Below, piece by piece: positions 7,894-18,800 of a stretch of DNA of 40,071 nt; position 1 is the stretch's first letter, and every line of letters begins with the position of its first letter. The DNA comes from Candidatus Omnitrophota bacterium (lineage in GTDB: Bacteria > Omnitrophota > Gorgyraeia > VGKN01), in the NCBI GenBank assembly GCA_020052955.1, contig JAGVOB010000152.1:1-40071 (forward strand), given 5' to 3'. The notes beneath the pieces are model-generated. The model saw only the letters and a list, made by a program, of their open reading frames with translations, made no database searches and was not told where the DNA came from. The position numbers were made by a program, and so were the translations under genes.

Positions 7894-8973
7894 TCATTCC
7901 TTTCTTATTAAAGAAATTTCTCTTCTTATTAAAAGCTTTAGCGGGCCCTCCCTTGCCTTTTCCTGCGCCAAGGCCCTTACCTTATCAAGGCCCGTATACC
8001 TTATCTGGTCGTCATTTATCTTATATATGATATCGCCGTTGTTGATGCCGGCCTCTGAGGCGGGGCTATTTTCGGGAATATCCGACGCCCTGAAACCTTG
8101 TTCATCCAGTATAATATTAAACCCAAGCTGTCTCTCAATGTCATTTGCTGAAACACTCACCGGCAATATAATTTCCCTCTGGATAATAAGCCTCAATTCT
8201 TTATATTTAGGGTCAAGCAGCAGTCTCTCTATATCTTCTTCGCTGGAATAACCTATAAGATTCCCCCATATAGAGACTATTAAATCGCCACCCTTTAATC
8301 CGGAGATTTCTGCAGGAGAACCCTTCAGCAATTGTTTTATCATAACCCCCTCTGTATTCTTTTCGTATGTAACGCCTATTGTCTCTCTTATCCTCTCGCG
8401 GGCGGTTTTTATTCCGGAATTTTTCTTGGGGGTAACAACGCCTGAAATCTCCGCTCTTCTTATTATCTCTTCCTTCTTTTCAAATTCCTTTCTTCTCAGC
8501 TTAAGCGTTGTAACCAGGCTTATTGCATCCCTGGCTTCCTTAAAATTAGGCTTCTCTGCCAAGGCCTTTTTATAATATTCAATCGCCTTGTCTAAATTAT
8601 CCTTCTCTTTATAAAGATTACCGATCACCAAAAAGTTTTGCTCTTTGGTGTCATAAATTATCTCCTGGATATCCTTTTTTAAGATTTGAGCCTCTCCCTC
8701 TTCCTGGCTAAATACAATTCTATCGGAATACCTTTCTATCACTACGCCTTTCTCTTCCCTGCCATCTTTAAGCCTGACGGTATCAGAAAAGGCACTCTCA
8801 CAAAGAACGAAATGAATTGTAGCACTAATCCAAATAGCAAAAATCCCTGCCTTGCCGGCAGGCAGGAAAATCCCCACCTGCCGAAGCAAAGCAGCGGACA
8901 GGCAAAATGACATATCAAAATGTAAAATTTTTAAACAATTTTGGATTTTTAATTGTAATTTTGATTTTTGCAT
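7894..8973 (-). CDS. Periplasmic/secreted TPR plus tandem PDZ-domain protein
   Basis: TVRLKDGREEKGVVIERYSDRIVF; TPR NLYKEKDNLDKAIEYYKKALAEKPNFKEAR; PDZ GVMIKQLLKGSPAEISGLKGGDLIVSI and FRASDIPENSPASEAGINNGDIIYKINDDQI. True start may be downstream of 8973 (see findings). Confidence 0.85.
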   Translation of the reverse strand: MQKSKLQLKIQNCLKILHFDMSFCLSAALLRQVGIFLPAGKAGIFAIWISATIHFVLCESAFSDTVRLKDGREEKGVVIERYSDRIVFSQEEGEAQILKKDIQEIIYDTKEQNFLVIGNLYKEKDNLDKAIEYYKKALAEKPNFKEARDAISLVTTLKLRRKEFEKKEEIIRRAEISGVVTPKKNSGIKTARERIRETIGVTYEKNTEGVMIKQLLKGSPAEISGLKGGDLIVSIWGNLIGYSSEEDIERLLLDPKYKELRLIIQREIILPVSVSANDIERQLGFNIILDEQGFRASDIPENSPASEAGINNGDIIYKINDDQIRYTGLDKVRALAQEKAREGPLKLLIRREISLIRKE

Positions 8974-8990
8974 TTTGATTTTTGGATTAA
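8840..8990. repeat. AT-rich tandem-like tract plus palindromic CCTGCC-rich hairpin repeat at the 5' end of the PDZ gene
   Basis: cctgccttgccggcaggcagg (8846-8866), cctgccgaagcaaagcagcggacagg (8878-8903), then ttttggatttttaattgtaattttgatttttgcattttgatttttgg. Confidence 0.7.
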
Positions 8991-8994
8991 ACCA

Positions 8995-10215
8995 TCATGT
9001 CTCCTGCTCCTCAAGTGATGGTTTCTTAATTTCTTCTTCGGGTTTTTGCTCCTCGTCAGCCTCTCCCTGAACTTCCAACACCTCGCATAGGCTATTATCC
9101 TTTAATTCGCCCTGCGATTCCGTAATCACCAGTTCTCCGTCGTTAAGACCCTCTTCTATAACCGCGTATTCTATCGTCCGATAGCCCGGCTTGATAGAAC
9201 GCTGTTCGGCCGTATCTTTTTTGCCTTCCTCTTTTTTTACAACAAATACATAATATGCGTCTTCCTTCTTTCTAATCGCTCCTGTCGGCAAAAGAATGGC
9301 GCCTTCCTTCTCGTAAACGCTTATCGATGCCCTGGCAAACATACCCGGCTTAATAAGCATGTCCTTATTGTCGAGCTTTATCTTTACGGTCATGGTCCTG
9401 CTTCTTCCTTCAATCTGCGGGAATACCTTGTCAACGGCCCCGAAAAAGTCCTTATCCGGGTAGGTATCTACGTTAACCTTCGCGGATTGCCCCAGCTTTA
9501 TCTTCTCTATATCCTTTTCGGTTATGCCGATTTCTACATAAACAGCGCTTATATCCATAAGAGTTGCAACCTTTATATTCGGGTTTACAAGCTCTCCCGC
9601 CTCGGCGTCCTTTGAGGTGAGCACGCTGTCTATCGGCGCAAACAGGGATGTCTTATCAAGCTCGTTTTCGGAATGTTCCACCTCGAGCTTAGACGTCTCA
9701 ACCTTTGACTTTGCAACCTCATATTCCTGGCTGACCTCGTCCAGCTTTGCTTTTATAATCGAGCCTGCCTCGTACAGTTTTTGGTACACCTCCAACTTCT
9801 TCTTTCCGGCTTGCATCTCTGCCTGGGCCGTCTTTAGCTTTGACTTGTTGTATTCAATATTCAATTGGGCTTCCTTCTGATTCAAGGCGGCTATCACCTC
9901 GCCCTTTTTTACTATATCGCCCACCTTAAAATTTATCGCCTCAATTATACCCGTTGACTCAAATTTCAAATTTACCTCAGACACCCCTTTTACCGTGCCC
10001 ATGCTGGGGAAGGTATCAACAAAATCAATTTTAGTAACTTTGAATGCGCGCACAGGTATAACCTGCTCTTCCTTCTGTATCTCTTCCTTCAGCTGCGCCT
10101 GTTCTAAGTGAGGCAGTTTTGGTTTTCTCGCAAAAATACTGTACGCATACAATATGACAACGCCCGTAATAATAATCAGGACCATAAGCGTGAACTTCTG
10201 TTTTTTTTGCGGCAT
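8995..10215 (-). CDS. RND efflux periplasmic adaptor (membrane fusion protein, HlyD/AcrA family)
   Basis: VGDIVKKGEVIAALNQKEAQLNIEYNKSKLKTAQAEMQ...DKTSLFAPIDSVLTSKDAEAGELVNPNIKVATLMDISAVYVEIGITEKDIEKIKLGQSAKVNVD; SD gaggaggttcaaATG. Confidence 0.95.
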   Translation of the reverse strand: MPQKKQKFTLMVLIIITGVVILYAYSIFARKPKLPHLEQAQLKEEIQKEEQVIPVRAFKVTKIDFVDTFPSMGTVKGVSEVNLKFESTGIIEAINFKVGDIVKKGEVIAALNQKEAQLNIEYNKSKLKTAQAEMQAGKKKLEVYQKLYEAGSIIKAKLDEVSQEYEVAKSKVETSKLEVEHSENELDKTSLFAPIDSVLTSKDAEAGELVNPNIKVATLMDISAVYVEIGITEKDIEKIKLGQSAKVNVDTYPDKDFFGAVDKVFPQIEGRSRTMTVKIKLDNKDMLIKPGMFARASISVYEKEGAILLPTGAIRKKEDAYYVFVVKKEEGKKDTAEQRSIKPGYRTIEYAVIEEGLNDGELVITESQGELKDNSLCEVLEVQGEADEEQKPEEEIKKPSLEEQET

Positions 10216-10216
10216 T

Positions 10217-10305
10217 TGAACCTCCTCAATGAGTCCGCCATAGGCGGACGAATTGATCCCGAAGCTTAAGCGAGGGATCTATCTTATTTAATAATCTCTA
10301 AGCTT
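10217..10305 (-). repeat. Modular hairpin intergenic repeat, copy A (ends in Shine-Dalgarno)
   Basis: Plus strand: cctcctcaatga [GTCCGCCataGGCGGAC] gaattgatcccga [aGCTTAAGC] gagggatctatcttatttaataatctctaa; same scaffold as 7653-7755. Confidence 0.9.
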
Positions 10306-12692
10306 TATTTGAGTTTCTTTTCTCCCGCTACCTTAGTTTTCTCTAGTGGCTGTGGCGTTTCCACATTATAAAAACCGCTTAACCCTATCGCCTTATTTAT
10401 GCTTGATATAGCTGCAAAATAACTGTTGATGGCGTTCAAATAGGAGACCTTTTCATCCGTAAGCTTTATCTTGTTTTCAAGCAGCTCTGATAAAAGCGCC
10501 TCATCCACATCCACCTTTATCTGATTTACCACGATTTCCTTCTGCCTCAGCTGAATCTTTATAACAGAACCGTCCACCTGCATAATAGCCTTTTCATATC
10601 TGAAAAACGCCTCCCTTACCTCGCTGGATATGCTCTTTTTTACCTCGTTTAATTCGTTCAGGGCCTTTTTAAGGTCTATCTGGGCATTCTTTTCTTCTGA
10701 ATAGCGCGTAATATTGTTCAAGAGATTAAACTCCCAGCTCTGCGAAGAGGACCCTGTCCTTGTAGTCTGACCGAGTCTGGGCGATGTTTGATCCTTGCTC
10801 ATGTTATAGCTTAGGGTATTTCCGCCCAGTGGCTTTGTAAGCATAACGCCTCCATACCAGGTTTCGCCGAGTTCTAGACTCTCTGTCTTATAGGCTCCCC
10901 CGCCCTTCCCGTAAGAGCCTGTAAAGTCCACCTTAAACTGATTTTTATTCCTGGTGATTTTCTCCTCAAGCTCTTTTACCCTTACAGTAAGCTCGTTTAT
11001 AAATAACTCCGGCCTATTTTCATAGGCAAACTGCACGCTCTTTTCCAGATCTATATCTATCTTTGCATACTGAAGGGGCTCTTTTACCTCTATTTCATAG
11101 GAAGATGTGTCCAGATTTAATTCATGCTCCAGCTGCAATTTGCTAGAGCCCATCTCCATCTGCGCCACATTTATCTGGTAGAGTATTTGGGCGTAGAGGT
11201 TCTGAAGGTTCAGGTATTCCACCTCTGTAGAAAGCCCTACATCATATCTCCTCTTTGCAATTCCCAATATGTGTTCTGCCTCTGCCTTAAGCTCCTCCTG
11301 CGCCGCCAATACCATCTGCGCTCCGACGTAACTATAGAAAGCCATCTCAACCTTCGCTATAAAATCCGCCTTAATTTTATTATAGTTACGCTTTGCTATT
11401 TCAAGGTTAAGCTCGGCTTTCCTGACGGCATCGCGTAGCCTTCCGCCGTAATAGAGGGGCTGTTCCATCCTCAGCGTATATTCCCTCTCAAGAAAATCCA
11501 CATCATATATATCCCCTTCTGTTTTTACATTTTTAAAAGACGCCGACGGGAAAAGCGCTCTCTTAGCCTCCGTTACCTTAAGCTCCGCGAGCTTTACCTC
11601 GTCAAGGGCTATCTTTGCGCTCATATAATTATCAAGGCCAATATCAATACACTCTCTTAGGTTGGTTATCTTTTTCTTGGGCTTCTTTTCCTCTTTCGCG
11701 GGAGCTTGCGGCGCACCTACGAGCCTCCTCTCTTCCTCGCCCTTCCTGACAAGCTCTTCAACAGTAGGAGGTTTCTCAGCTAACTTTTGCGGTTCTTCCT
11801 TGAATTTTTCTTTCTGCGATCCCTCCTGTAGGCTCATCAGCTCCTCTGTCATCGCATAATCCCGGCCTTCTAATGGCTGCTTCTCTTTTTTTGCCTCAAG
11901 CTGTTTTTTTCTTATTTCTTCTTCTTTTTGCCTTCGGCTTTCAAACCGGCCTTTCTTCTGGGGCATAACCTCTACCGCTTTAACCAGGCCTGAGGGTTCC
12001 TTTTTTTGAGAGGGCGCTTCTTTAATTTTAACTGCCTCTTTAGGTTTCTTCTTTCTCTCCGATTCCTTTAACTTTTCGGCCTCTTTAGCTAAAATACGGT
12101 CCTGCTTTTCTTCCTCTAAAATATCTATTAATTCTTTTTGTTTGGCCTCATCAAGTGCCTCAGACATGAGCTCTTCACTTATTCTCCCTGCCTCGACAGT
12201 TTCCTTTTCCTCGCTTGGCTGTGCCAGCCTCGCAGCTAGGCTGGCAACTACAACCTTGGGCACTTCAATATCAACATTTAAAACTGTATCATTTTCTGCA
12301 TAAATACTATATTTGGGCTTTTGTTTAAACTCCACGATTATTCTCAGGATTTTAGGCGGGCTGGAAAGATAGTCAAAAAACTGGTGGAACCTTACCTCTT
12401 TAATATTCGCCGTATTCATCTGCCTTGTCATATACCGCTCGTCTGTAAAGGCGAGCTCCGCCTCCGGAATACTTATTATAAGCGTAGGGGGGTCTTCAAA
12501 CTCACTTGTGTCATAATAAGATATGGGCTTATCAGAAGTGATAACTATCCTGATTACGCCTTTCAGGGTTTTGAAGTTTACCTCTTTAATTCTTACGGGC
12601 TGGTATTCTTCTGAAAAGGAATTGAAAGGAACTATTAATATAAAAAGGAGCGCGGTAAAGATACTTATCAGGAAGGAATATTTTTTACTCAA
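10305..12692 (-). CDS. TolC-family outer membrane efflux protein with N-terminal AMIN domain and Lys/Glu-rich linker
   Basis: AMIN-like VRIKEVNFKTLKGVIRIVITSDKPISYYDTSEFEDPPTLIISIPEAEL...ILRIIVEFKQKPKYSIYAENDTVLNVDIE; TolC-like ITNLRECIDIGLDNYMSAKIALDEVKLAELKVTEAKRALFPSASF and GLSTEVEYLNLQNLYAQILYQINVAQ. Start codon is TTG. Confidence 0.9.
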   Translation of the reverse strand: MSKKYSFLISIFTALLFILIVPFNSFSEEYQPVRIKEVNFKTLKGVIRIVITSDKPISYYDTSEFEDPPTLIISIPEAELAFTDERYMTRQMNTANIKEVRFHQFFDYLSSPPKILRIIVEFKQKPKYSIYAENDTVLNVDIEVPKVVVASLAARLAQPSEEKETVEAGRISEELMSEALDEAKQKELIDILEEEKQDRILAKEAEKLKESERKKKPKEAVKIKEAPSQKKEPSGLVKAVEVMPQKKGRFESRRQKEEEIRKKQLEAKKEKQPLEGRDYAMTEELMSLQEGSQKEKFKEEPQKLAEKPPTVEELVRKGEEERRLVGAPQAPAKEEKKPKKKITNLRECIDIGLDNYMSAKIALDEVKLAELKVTEAKRALFPSASFKNVKTEGDIYDVDFLEREYTLRMEQPLYYGGRLRDAVRKAELNLEIAKRNYNKIKADFIAKVEMAFYSYVGAQMVLAAQEELKAEAEHILGIAKRRYDVGLSTEVEYLNLQNLYAQILYQINVAQMEMGSSKLQLEHELNLDTSSYEIEVKEPLQYAKIDIDLEKSVQFAYENRPELFINELTVRVKELEEKITRNKNQFKVDFTGSYGKGGGAYKTESLELGETWYGGVMLTKPLGGNTLSYNMSKDQTSPRLGQTTRTGSSSQSWEFNLLNNITRYSEEKNAQIDLKKALNELNEVKKSISSEVREAFFRYEKAIMQVDGSVIKIQLRQKEIVVNQIKVDVDEALLSELLENKIKLTDEKVSYLNAINSYFAAISSINKAIGLSGFYNVETPQPLEKTKVAGEKKLK

Positions 12693-12736
12693 TAAACAAA
12701 TCCTTTTTTACGGATATGTTATTCAAAATTTATACT

Positions 12737-12765
12737 ATTATATTTTCCTCCTTTCTTTTTGTCAA
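12737..12765 (-). promoter_or_regulatory. Consensus sigma70-type promoter upstream of AMIN-TolC operon
   Basis: Minus strand TTGACA-aaaagaaaggaggaaaa (17 nt)-TATAAT; -35 at 12760-12765, -10 at 12737-12742, 45 nt upstream of the TTG start. Confidence 0.8.
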
Positions 12766-12843
12766 GTAAATTCAGCCTTTTTTGATACTGTTTTGATATC
12801 GTTTTCTCATACCATATCAACTTTTTTAATCTAATTTAAAAAG

Positions 12844-15800
12844 TTAAGCAACCCTATCTAAAATAGCCTGCGGAAATTCCATATGTGGTATACCCAGGCT
12901 ATTCAACCATGCATTAGTCAATATAAAAAACCTTAAATAGCCATCTCCTAATGCTCTCAGATTTCTCATTTGCTCATAGGTCAACAATGCTATACAAGAA
13001 CTGTTCTGCCAGGCTCTATCAAAATGCCATATGCTAACATAAAAAATTCTTCCCGTCTTAATCTCTTCGCATTCAATTTTTCCTGTATATTGCTCGTTAA
13101 ATCGCTTATAAACCCTGAACCAACCTGTTATAATTTCTCCGTTGTCAGAATAGACATTTCTAAGATACACCGTACAACTTGTATTTAATCTCATAATCTG
13201 CTGAAGTTCCCAAAAACCTACAGGTTCGCCTTTTGCACTTGTTATGCGCACCAGCCCTGCAGTCTTAAGTATTCCATGCCCTCCTGAAATAACACAGACT
13301 CTCTGTTTCTTAAAAGCATCATATATAAGATTAGTTACTACGCCGGTTTCTGCTCTATCAATATCCATCCTTTCGCCAATTGCACGGCTTAGATACGCCT
13401 CTGGAGAATACGCTGGCACAGGATTTCTTCTACATTCATCGCCGCCTATAACAATCGTTTCGTCGCCAACTCTAAGAAGCGTGATAATATCCGCTATTGT
13501 ATGCCGGGCTTGTCCAAGGTATCTGCCCTCATTATCATAAATACCAAATAAGTTTTTCTTTTTTTCTCTGACAGCCCTGCCGCCTAAAACAGATATATCA
13601 GCAGCGGCGAATTTTTGCTGATATAATAATACAAAATTTTCATCTAACTCCTTCACATGGACTTCCCCGCTTTTTTCAAAATACTCTAAGCAGCCAAAGG
13701 CGCCAAGTTCCTTCGAAAGCAAGTCAAATTCCCGTATATTAAAACCGGATAGCATGCCGCTAAAGCGCGAAATCTCTTTCTGCAACCTGCTTCCTGCGAT
13801 GTGGATTTTTCCAAAGATATACCTTGCTCCGCGGTCATTTACCATCTCCTTCGTCCTCGGATGAAGTCTGAATATAATATGCTTCCCAGCACTTAAGCCT
13901 TCTTCAAAAAACTCCCTTGCGAGACTCACCGCAAAATGGTCCGTATCCGGATGGTCTAACCATATCTCTACGATATTTGAGGCGTTTATGCCGTGTTTGG
14001 CAAGGACTATTTTAAGCGCTCTATGGTGCGAGGTCCAGCCAAGCCCGATAATAATGAAGCGGCCCTTTTCTATCTCTATGACACGCGTATTTCCTCCTGC
14101 AGGTGGCATTATCTGCAAAAATCTTAAGCCGTTCCCAAGTTCAACTTCTTCTACAGCATACCTTGCCATAATATCATCAGTCTTCTCAAAATCTATACTC
14201 GGCTCTTTTAATTTGGAACTAACTGCGAGCTGAGAATCTAATAAAATAAATGTGCCCTTGATAAAATTTTCATACACCTCTTTGCTATTTTTTTGTCCTT
14301 TAGCAAAGAAATGCGCTGATATGACAATTTGCAGTACTTTATTAAAAATATCTTTTAATCCAGCGTTATTTATTTGTTCCATTTGATGTCTTATATATCG
14401 CGTAAGTGCTTTTTGTTTTCGCCTATCCAAAGGACCTGCCCCGGCAAGAGTTTCCTTAAGATAAACCAGTCTTCTGCGCATCATATTTATATCATCAACA
14501 GGGGTATTTATATCTGGATTAGATTCCATTTTCCCAACTGTTTTATTTCGCCTATCTTTAATCGGTGCAAAAATTGCGGGAAAAGTGTTAAAAATTTTTA
14601 AACCCCAAAGAATCGCAACGCGTCCATAATCCGGTTTTCCTTTTAACCGTCCTGTCTGCTGTAGGCGACTGTGCCATTTTGTTATTACCCAGTTGGAAAT
14701 ATCTACAAGAGCGGTTCCTTTTTTAAACAGTAAACCTAACATTCCAATAGATAAAACAACGAGCACAAAAGTAGACTCTGCCATAAAGGAATTTAAAACA
14801 AATATGGCATATCCTGCGGCAAGCAGGGACATAATACCAAACACTAATATGGCCATATTAGTAAGCCGTGCCCTATGAGCTTTCTGAATAATCATCGGTT
14901 TAAACCGTCTTGCGTCCCCCTTGAGAATGGAAACAATATCTTCAACCGCCTCTCTTGCTCTATCTTGACTTAAGGCGCCGTAAACATCAAAGTAAGAAAA
15001 ACGCCCTTCTCTCGGCTCTACTGAGGTAAGTGCATTTGTTAAATCATCCCCTGTCAGACCAACATCCTCCAGCGAAACAGGGAGTCCTAACGTCTCAGCC
15101 AGATGCTTAAGATACATCACATCAAGGCCATATAAATATCCCATAACAATTGTTGCTATGCCGACTTGTTCGCCATGAAGAATCTTTCCCCCTTCTTTAA
15201 GCACTCTTCTATGAGTAACCCTTTCAAGCTCATCGGAAAGAATATGTTCGCTCCCTGCTTTTGGCCGGCCAGACCAGAACAGCGTCATTAGATAAGAAAT
15301 CTCTCTGCCCAACTCTGCTGCAATGCGTATACCCTCTTTGGAGTTCGAGGCAATCTCTGCCGCAGAGGTGCTTAAACGCTGTAATATCCGTATAGTCTGA
15401 AGATATACAAACGGATCTGCCCGTTCCTCGCCATATTTAAGCGCTAATTCCCAATCCTTAAGCGCTACCCAGCAGCTGGCTAAATCGCCTGCGCCAGAAA
15501 TATTTCCTGTAGCATTAAGCTGGATAAATCCTAAGTCAATCAGTACCTTCTTCGCTGCGCCAACTGGAGCACCGTAGACTTCAAAGGACTCTCCGTGGGC
15601 GCCATATCCAAAACCATCACGTATAGCAACATTTGCCGTCCACATGGCATTGGTAGATATCGTGCTGGGAAAAAGATATACCTCGGTATTAAATTTATGG
15701 CCAAGAATCTTAGCCCAATCCATCACCGAACCTGCGCCAATACCGACGATAATAGGCGCTTTTGCGACAACCGATTCGTCGCGGACGCGCATTGCTTCCT

Positions 15801-18800
15801 GCTGCCTGATTATTTCTCGGGCTTTCTCATAAAGATTTTCAGAATAAACCCTCTGTTCGGAGGGGCGACCTTCAAAGTCCTCTTCGCTCCTTAAACCGTC
15901 ATAATGTACCATACCAACCGATATATACCCCTTCGACAAAAGCTCATCTACCGGAACGCCCCATTCTCTCATCTGCTGGACAACCTTCGGAGACGTCACG
16001 AGCACAAAAGTCCTGCCGCTTTCAAGCAACTCTTCGATATAAGGCTTTAGTACCCCATCTCTGATTTCGACTTCTTCCGGATCAAATAGAGTGATCCTTC
16101 TTTCTGGATCCTCTGATGCAATAAGTGTTTTATGCTGCCTTATTTGTTTATAGAATGTTGCTTCCAGACCTTGTTTAACAGGAACAGCCGTATCGGTAAT
16201 AAATTTTTCAAAATATCGTTTCACTACATCCTGCCAGTCTGTAACCGACATAGCAAAGATAAGATTAATTAGAATAGCGGGGATAAGATATGAGGAGTAT
16301 TGAGGTTGGATTAATGACAGTATGAGGTATATAACTGCTGATAATGCGGTAAGTTTTAGACTTGCCTTTATGCCGGATATTCCTTCAGAGTCAGGAACAC
16401 TTATACCAATTGGGGTTATTTTGAGATTTCTCCATTCCAATCTTAATCCGGCATCCTTCAGATGGGCCCTTTCATGATACACGAAGGAGATATAATAGAT
16501 AAAACTTACTATGGCCATGCTTGGTAGGTTCAGGTTAGCCGGCTGTATGAGCCAGAATATAACGGCTATTATTGCTCCGATAAGATTAGACCAGGAGAGG
16601 GCAGAATGCGGTTTTTTACCTGATAAATCATGACGGATTTCACCCAATTCCACCTCTTTATCCTGAATTTCTAAAAGCAGGTTAAATATATCTCGTAATC
16701 CTGCTATGTGTTCCTCGGTTAATTTTCTTTCCCAGTATGCTGCAAATTCTTTTTCGTCGAAAACTCTTTTCAAAACAAGGCGTTCTAAGGTAGTTTCTAA
16801 ATCTGCTACGGGAACTTTAGAAGCACGCGAAATTCTGTTTATCAAGGTAGTTTTTGTCCTTTTTAAATCGCCAATCTCTTCTTCAAGTATTCGGCTTTCT
16901 ATTCCTAAATCCATTCTTTTCCTATTGTCTATAACACTTGCGAAAACCATTGCGCCGAAAATAAATCCCATATTCCCGAATACGTTATCAATATATGAAA
17001 AGCTTGCTAAAACAGCTATTATCAATAAAATGGTTATAAGAGCCATTAAAACCAGACGGTAAATCATCGGTTTCCTTGCGCCGGAGATTTCTACCTTGTG
17101 GACTTTATATCCCTGCGTACTAAGGGCTTTTGTTACGAGCGTCCTGGCTTCTCTTTCGTCTACCTGTGTCTTTTTGCCATATGGGATAACATCGCTTATC
17201 TCAAGTAGCGCTCTTACGCCTCCTTCTATAATTTCTCTTTTACCAAACAGAGTAACAGTTGCTCTGTAGCGCGGCCTCTGCACTATCATCGGCTTGCCGA
17301 ATAGAATCCTGGAAGCAAGCCGAAATATAATAAATGCAAATATAGCTGCTGCAGCTTTAAGCGCAGAAATCACAATAAGCGCTATAAAAGAAAAAGATGA
17401 TGATTGTAATGTATTTAATGTTCCAATATGTAAACCGGATAAACCTACAGGCAGCACATTTAAGATTCCGAAAGTAACGGCTACCCCCGTTATTCCTAAC
17501 ATTGGCCCTCCGCCTCTTGGCAGCAGAAAGGCATGAGTGCCTGCCTGCGCAGCGCCAGTCACGGAATATACAACCAACATGAATATGGCGCAGCTGATAA
17601 CTAAGATCGCTCCGATAATAAAGATAAATAATTTTCCATTGCCTCTCATCCACCTAGAGAATGAAGTAACTAGAAACCTTATTTGAAGTTTAATAACCAG
17701 CTCATTATACAGGCCTGGGACAGCCCACCTGTATATATCACCTACGATATAAAATATTTCTTCACGCGATAAACCTCTCCTTATTAAACACCCAATAATA
17801 GTATCAACAGATAAATCGCGCTCCGTAGTTAGGTCAAGTATGGCTAATCTATATAATGATGGAAATAACTTTATTGCTTCTTGCAAAGGCATAAAAACAC
17901 CATCTTCTGGTGTATTGAGTGCGGTAAACAAACAGGCTGCTTCATCAGCAACAAAAATCACGCCATGGAATTTAAATTCCAAAAACCATTGGATCTCAGA
18001 TAGCGACTGCATAACATGCACATCAGAAATTCCATGCTTAAAACCATAGCGTTTGGCAATGGCAACGTATTCTTGCAGATATGGTTTCCCTGCTCTAGCC
18101 TTATCACTACAGCCGTCCTTAACAGACACGCCGAGTTGCTTCTCTAGCCTTCTCCTTACTGGTAGCCAAAATTCTGCCTTACGAGGAGTGAATTCAGAAA
18201 ATACTTCTTTTACTATCCGTTTCATCTGTCGTCTTGGAATACTTTTCTCCAAGTCTGCTATCTCTCTTAATGGGTCTTCGGAAGACAAAATTATTCTTAT
18301 TTCGTCTTCTTCTTTGGTTTGGTCAGCGGCCTGCGGCGCGGCGGGACCAGTATCATTATTATCTAAATCAGAACCGTCCCCTTTTTTAAAACCTTCTGCA
18401 TCCGCAACCTCAGCAGGAACCAATGCGTCATCTTCTTTTTTGACACCTTTAATCACAAATTCATATCCGAACTTTCGAGAAACCCATCGATTTGTTATTG
18501 TATCGATGGCACAAAGAACTGGATCAAGAATTCGCACCGCGACCTGTAGCAACGGCGCATACCAGGGATAAATCGCTCTTTGATGTTCGTTATCCCATCG
18601 GTACACTCCAAATCCGTAGAGCGGAGCAAAACCATCCAGTTCAATGTTTGCCAAACCTAATTGCTCAAAGAGCTCTTTAAAAACCTCGGGTTTTTGTGGT
18701 TGTTCATAGCCATAACGCCATCGCCCCGGCGTTCTGCTCACGTCACGATAATCTACTCCATTCCACCACAAGGCAAATCGTAAAGAAAAGGAGTAATAAT

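Noticed and set aside
8995-9070. Separate gene from the plus-strand ORF 8852..9070
   Set aside because: Overlaps repeat DNA and the 3' end of the adaptor gene antisense; no motif.
12819-12845. Rho-independent terminator of the giant gene (AACTTTTTTAAT...TTTAAAAAGTT)
   Set aside because: The inverted repeat is almost entirely A/T, overlaps the stop codon and lacks a GC stem with a clear U-tract, so not supported.
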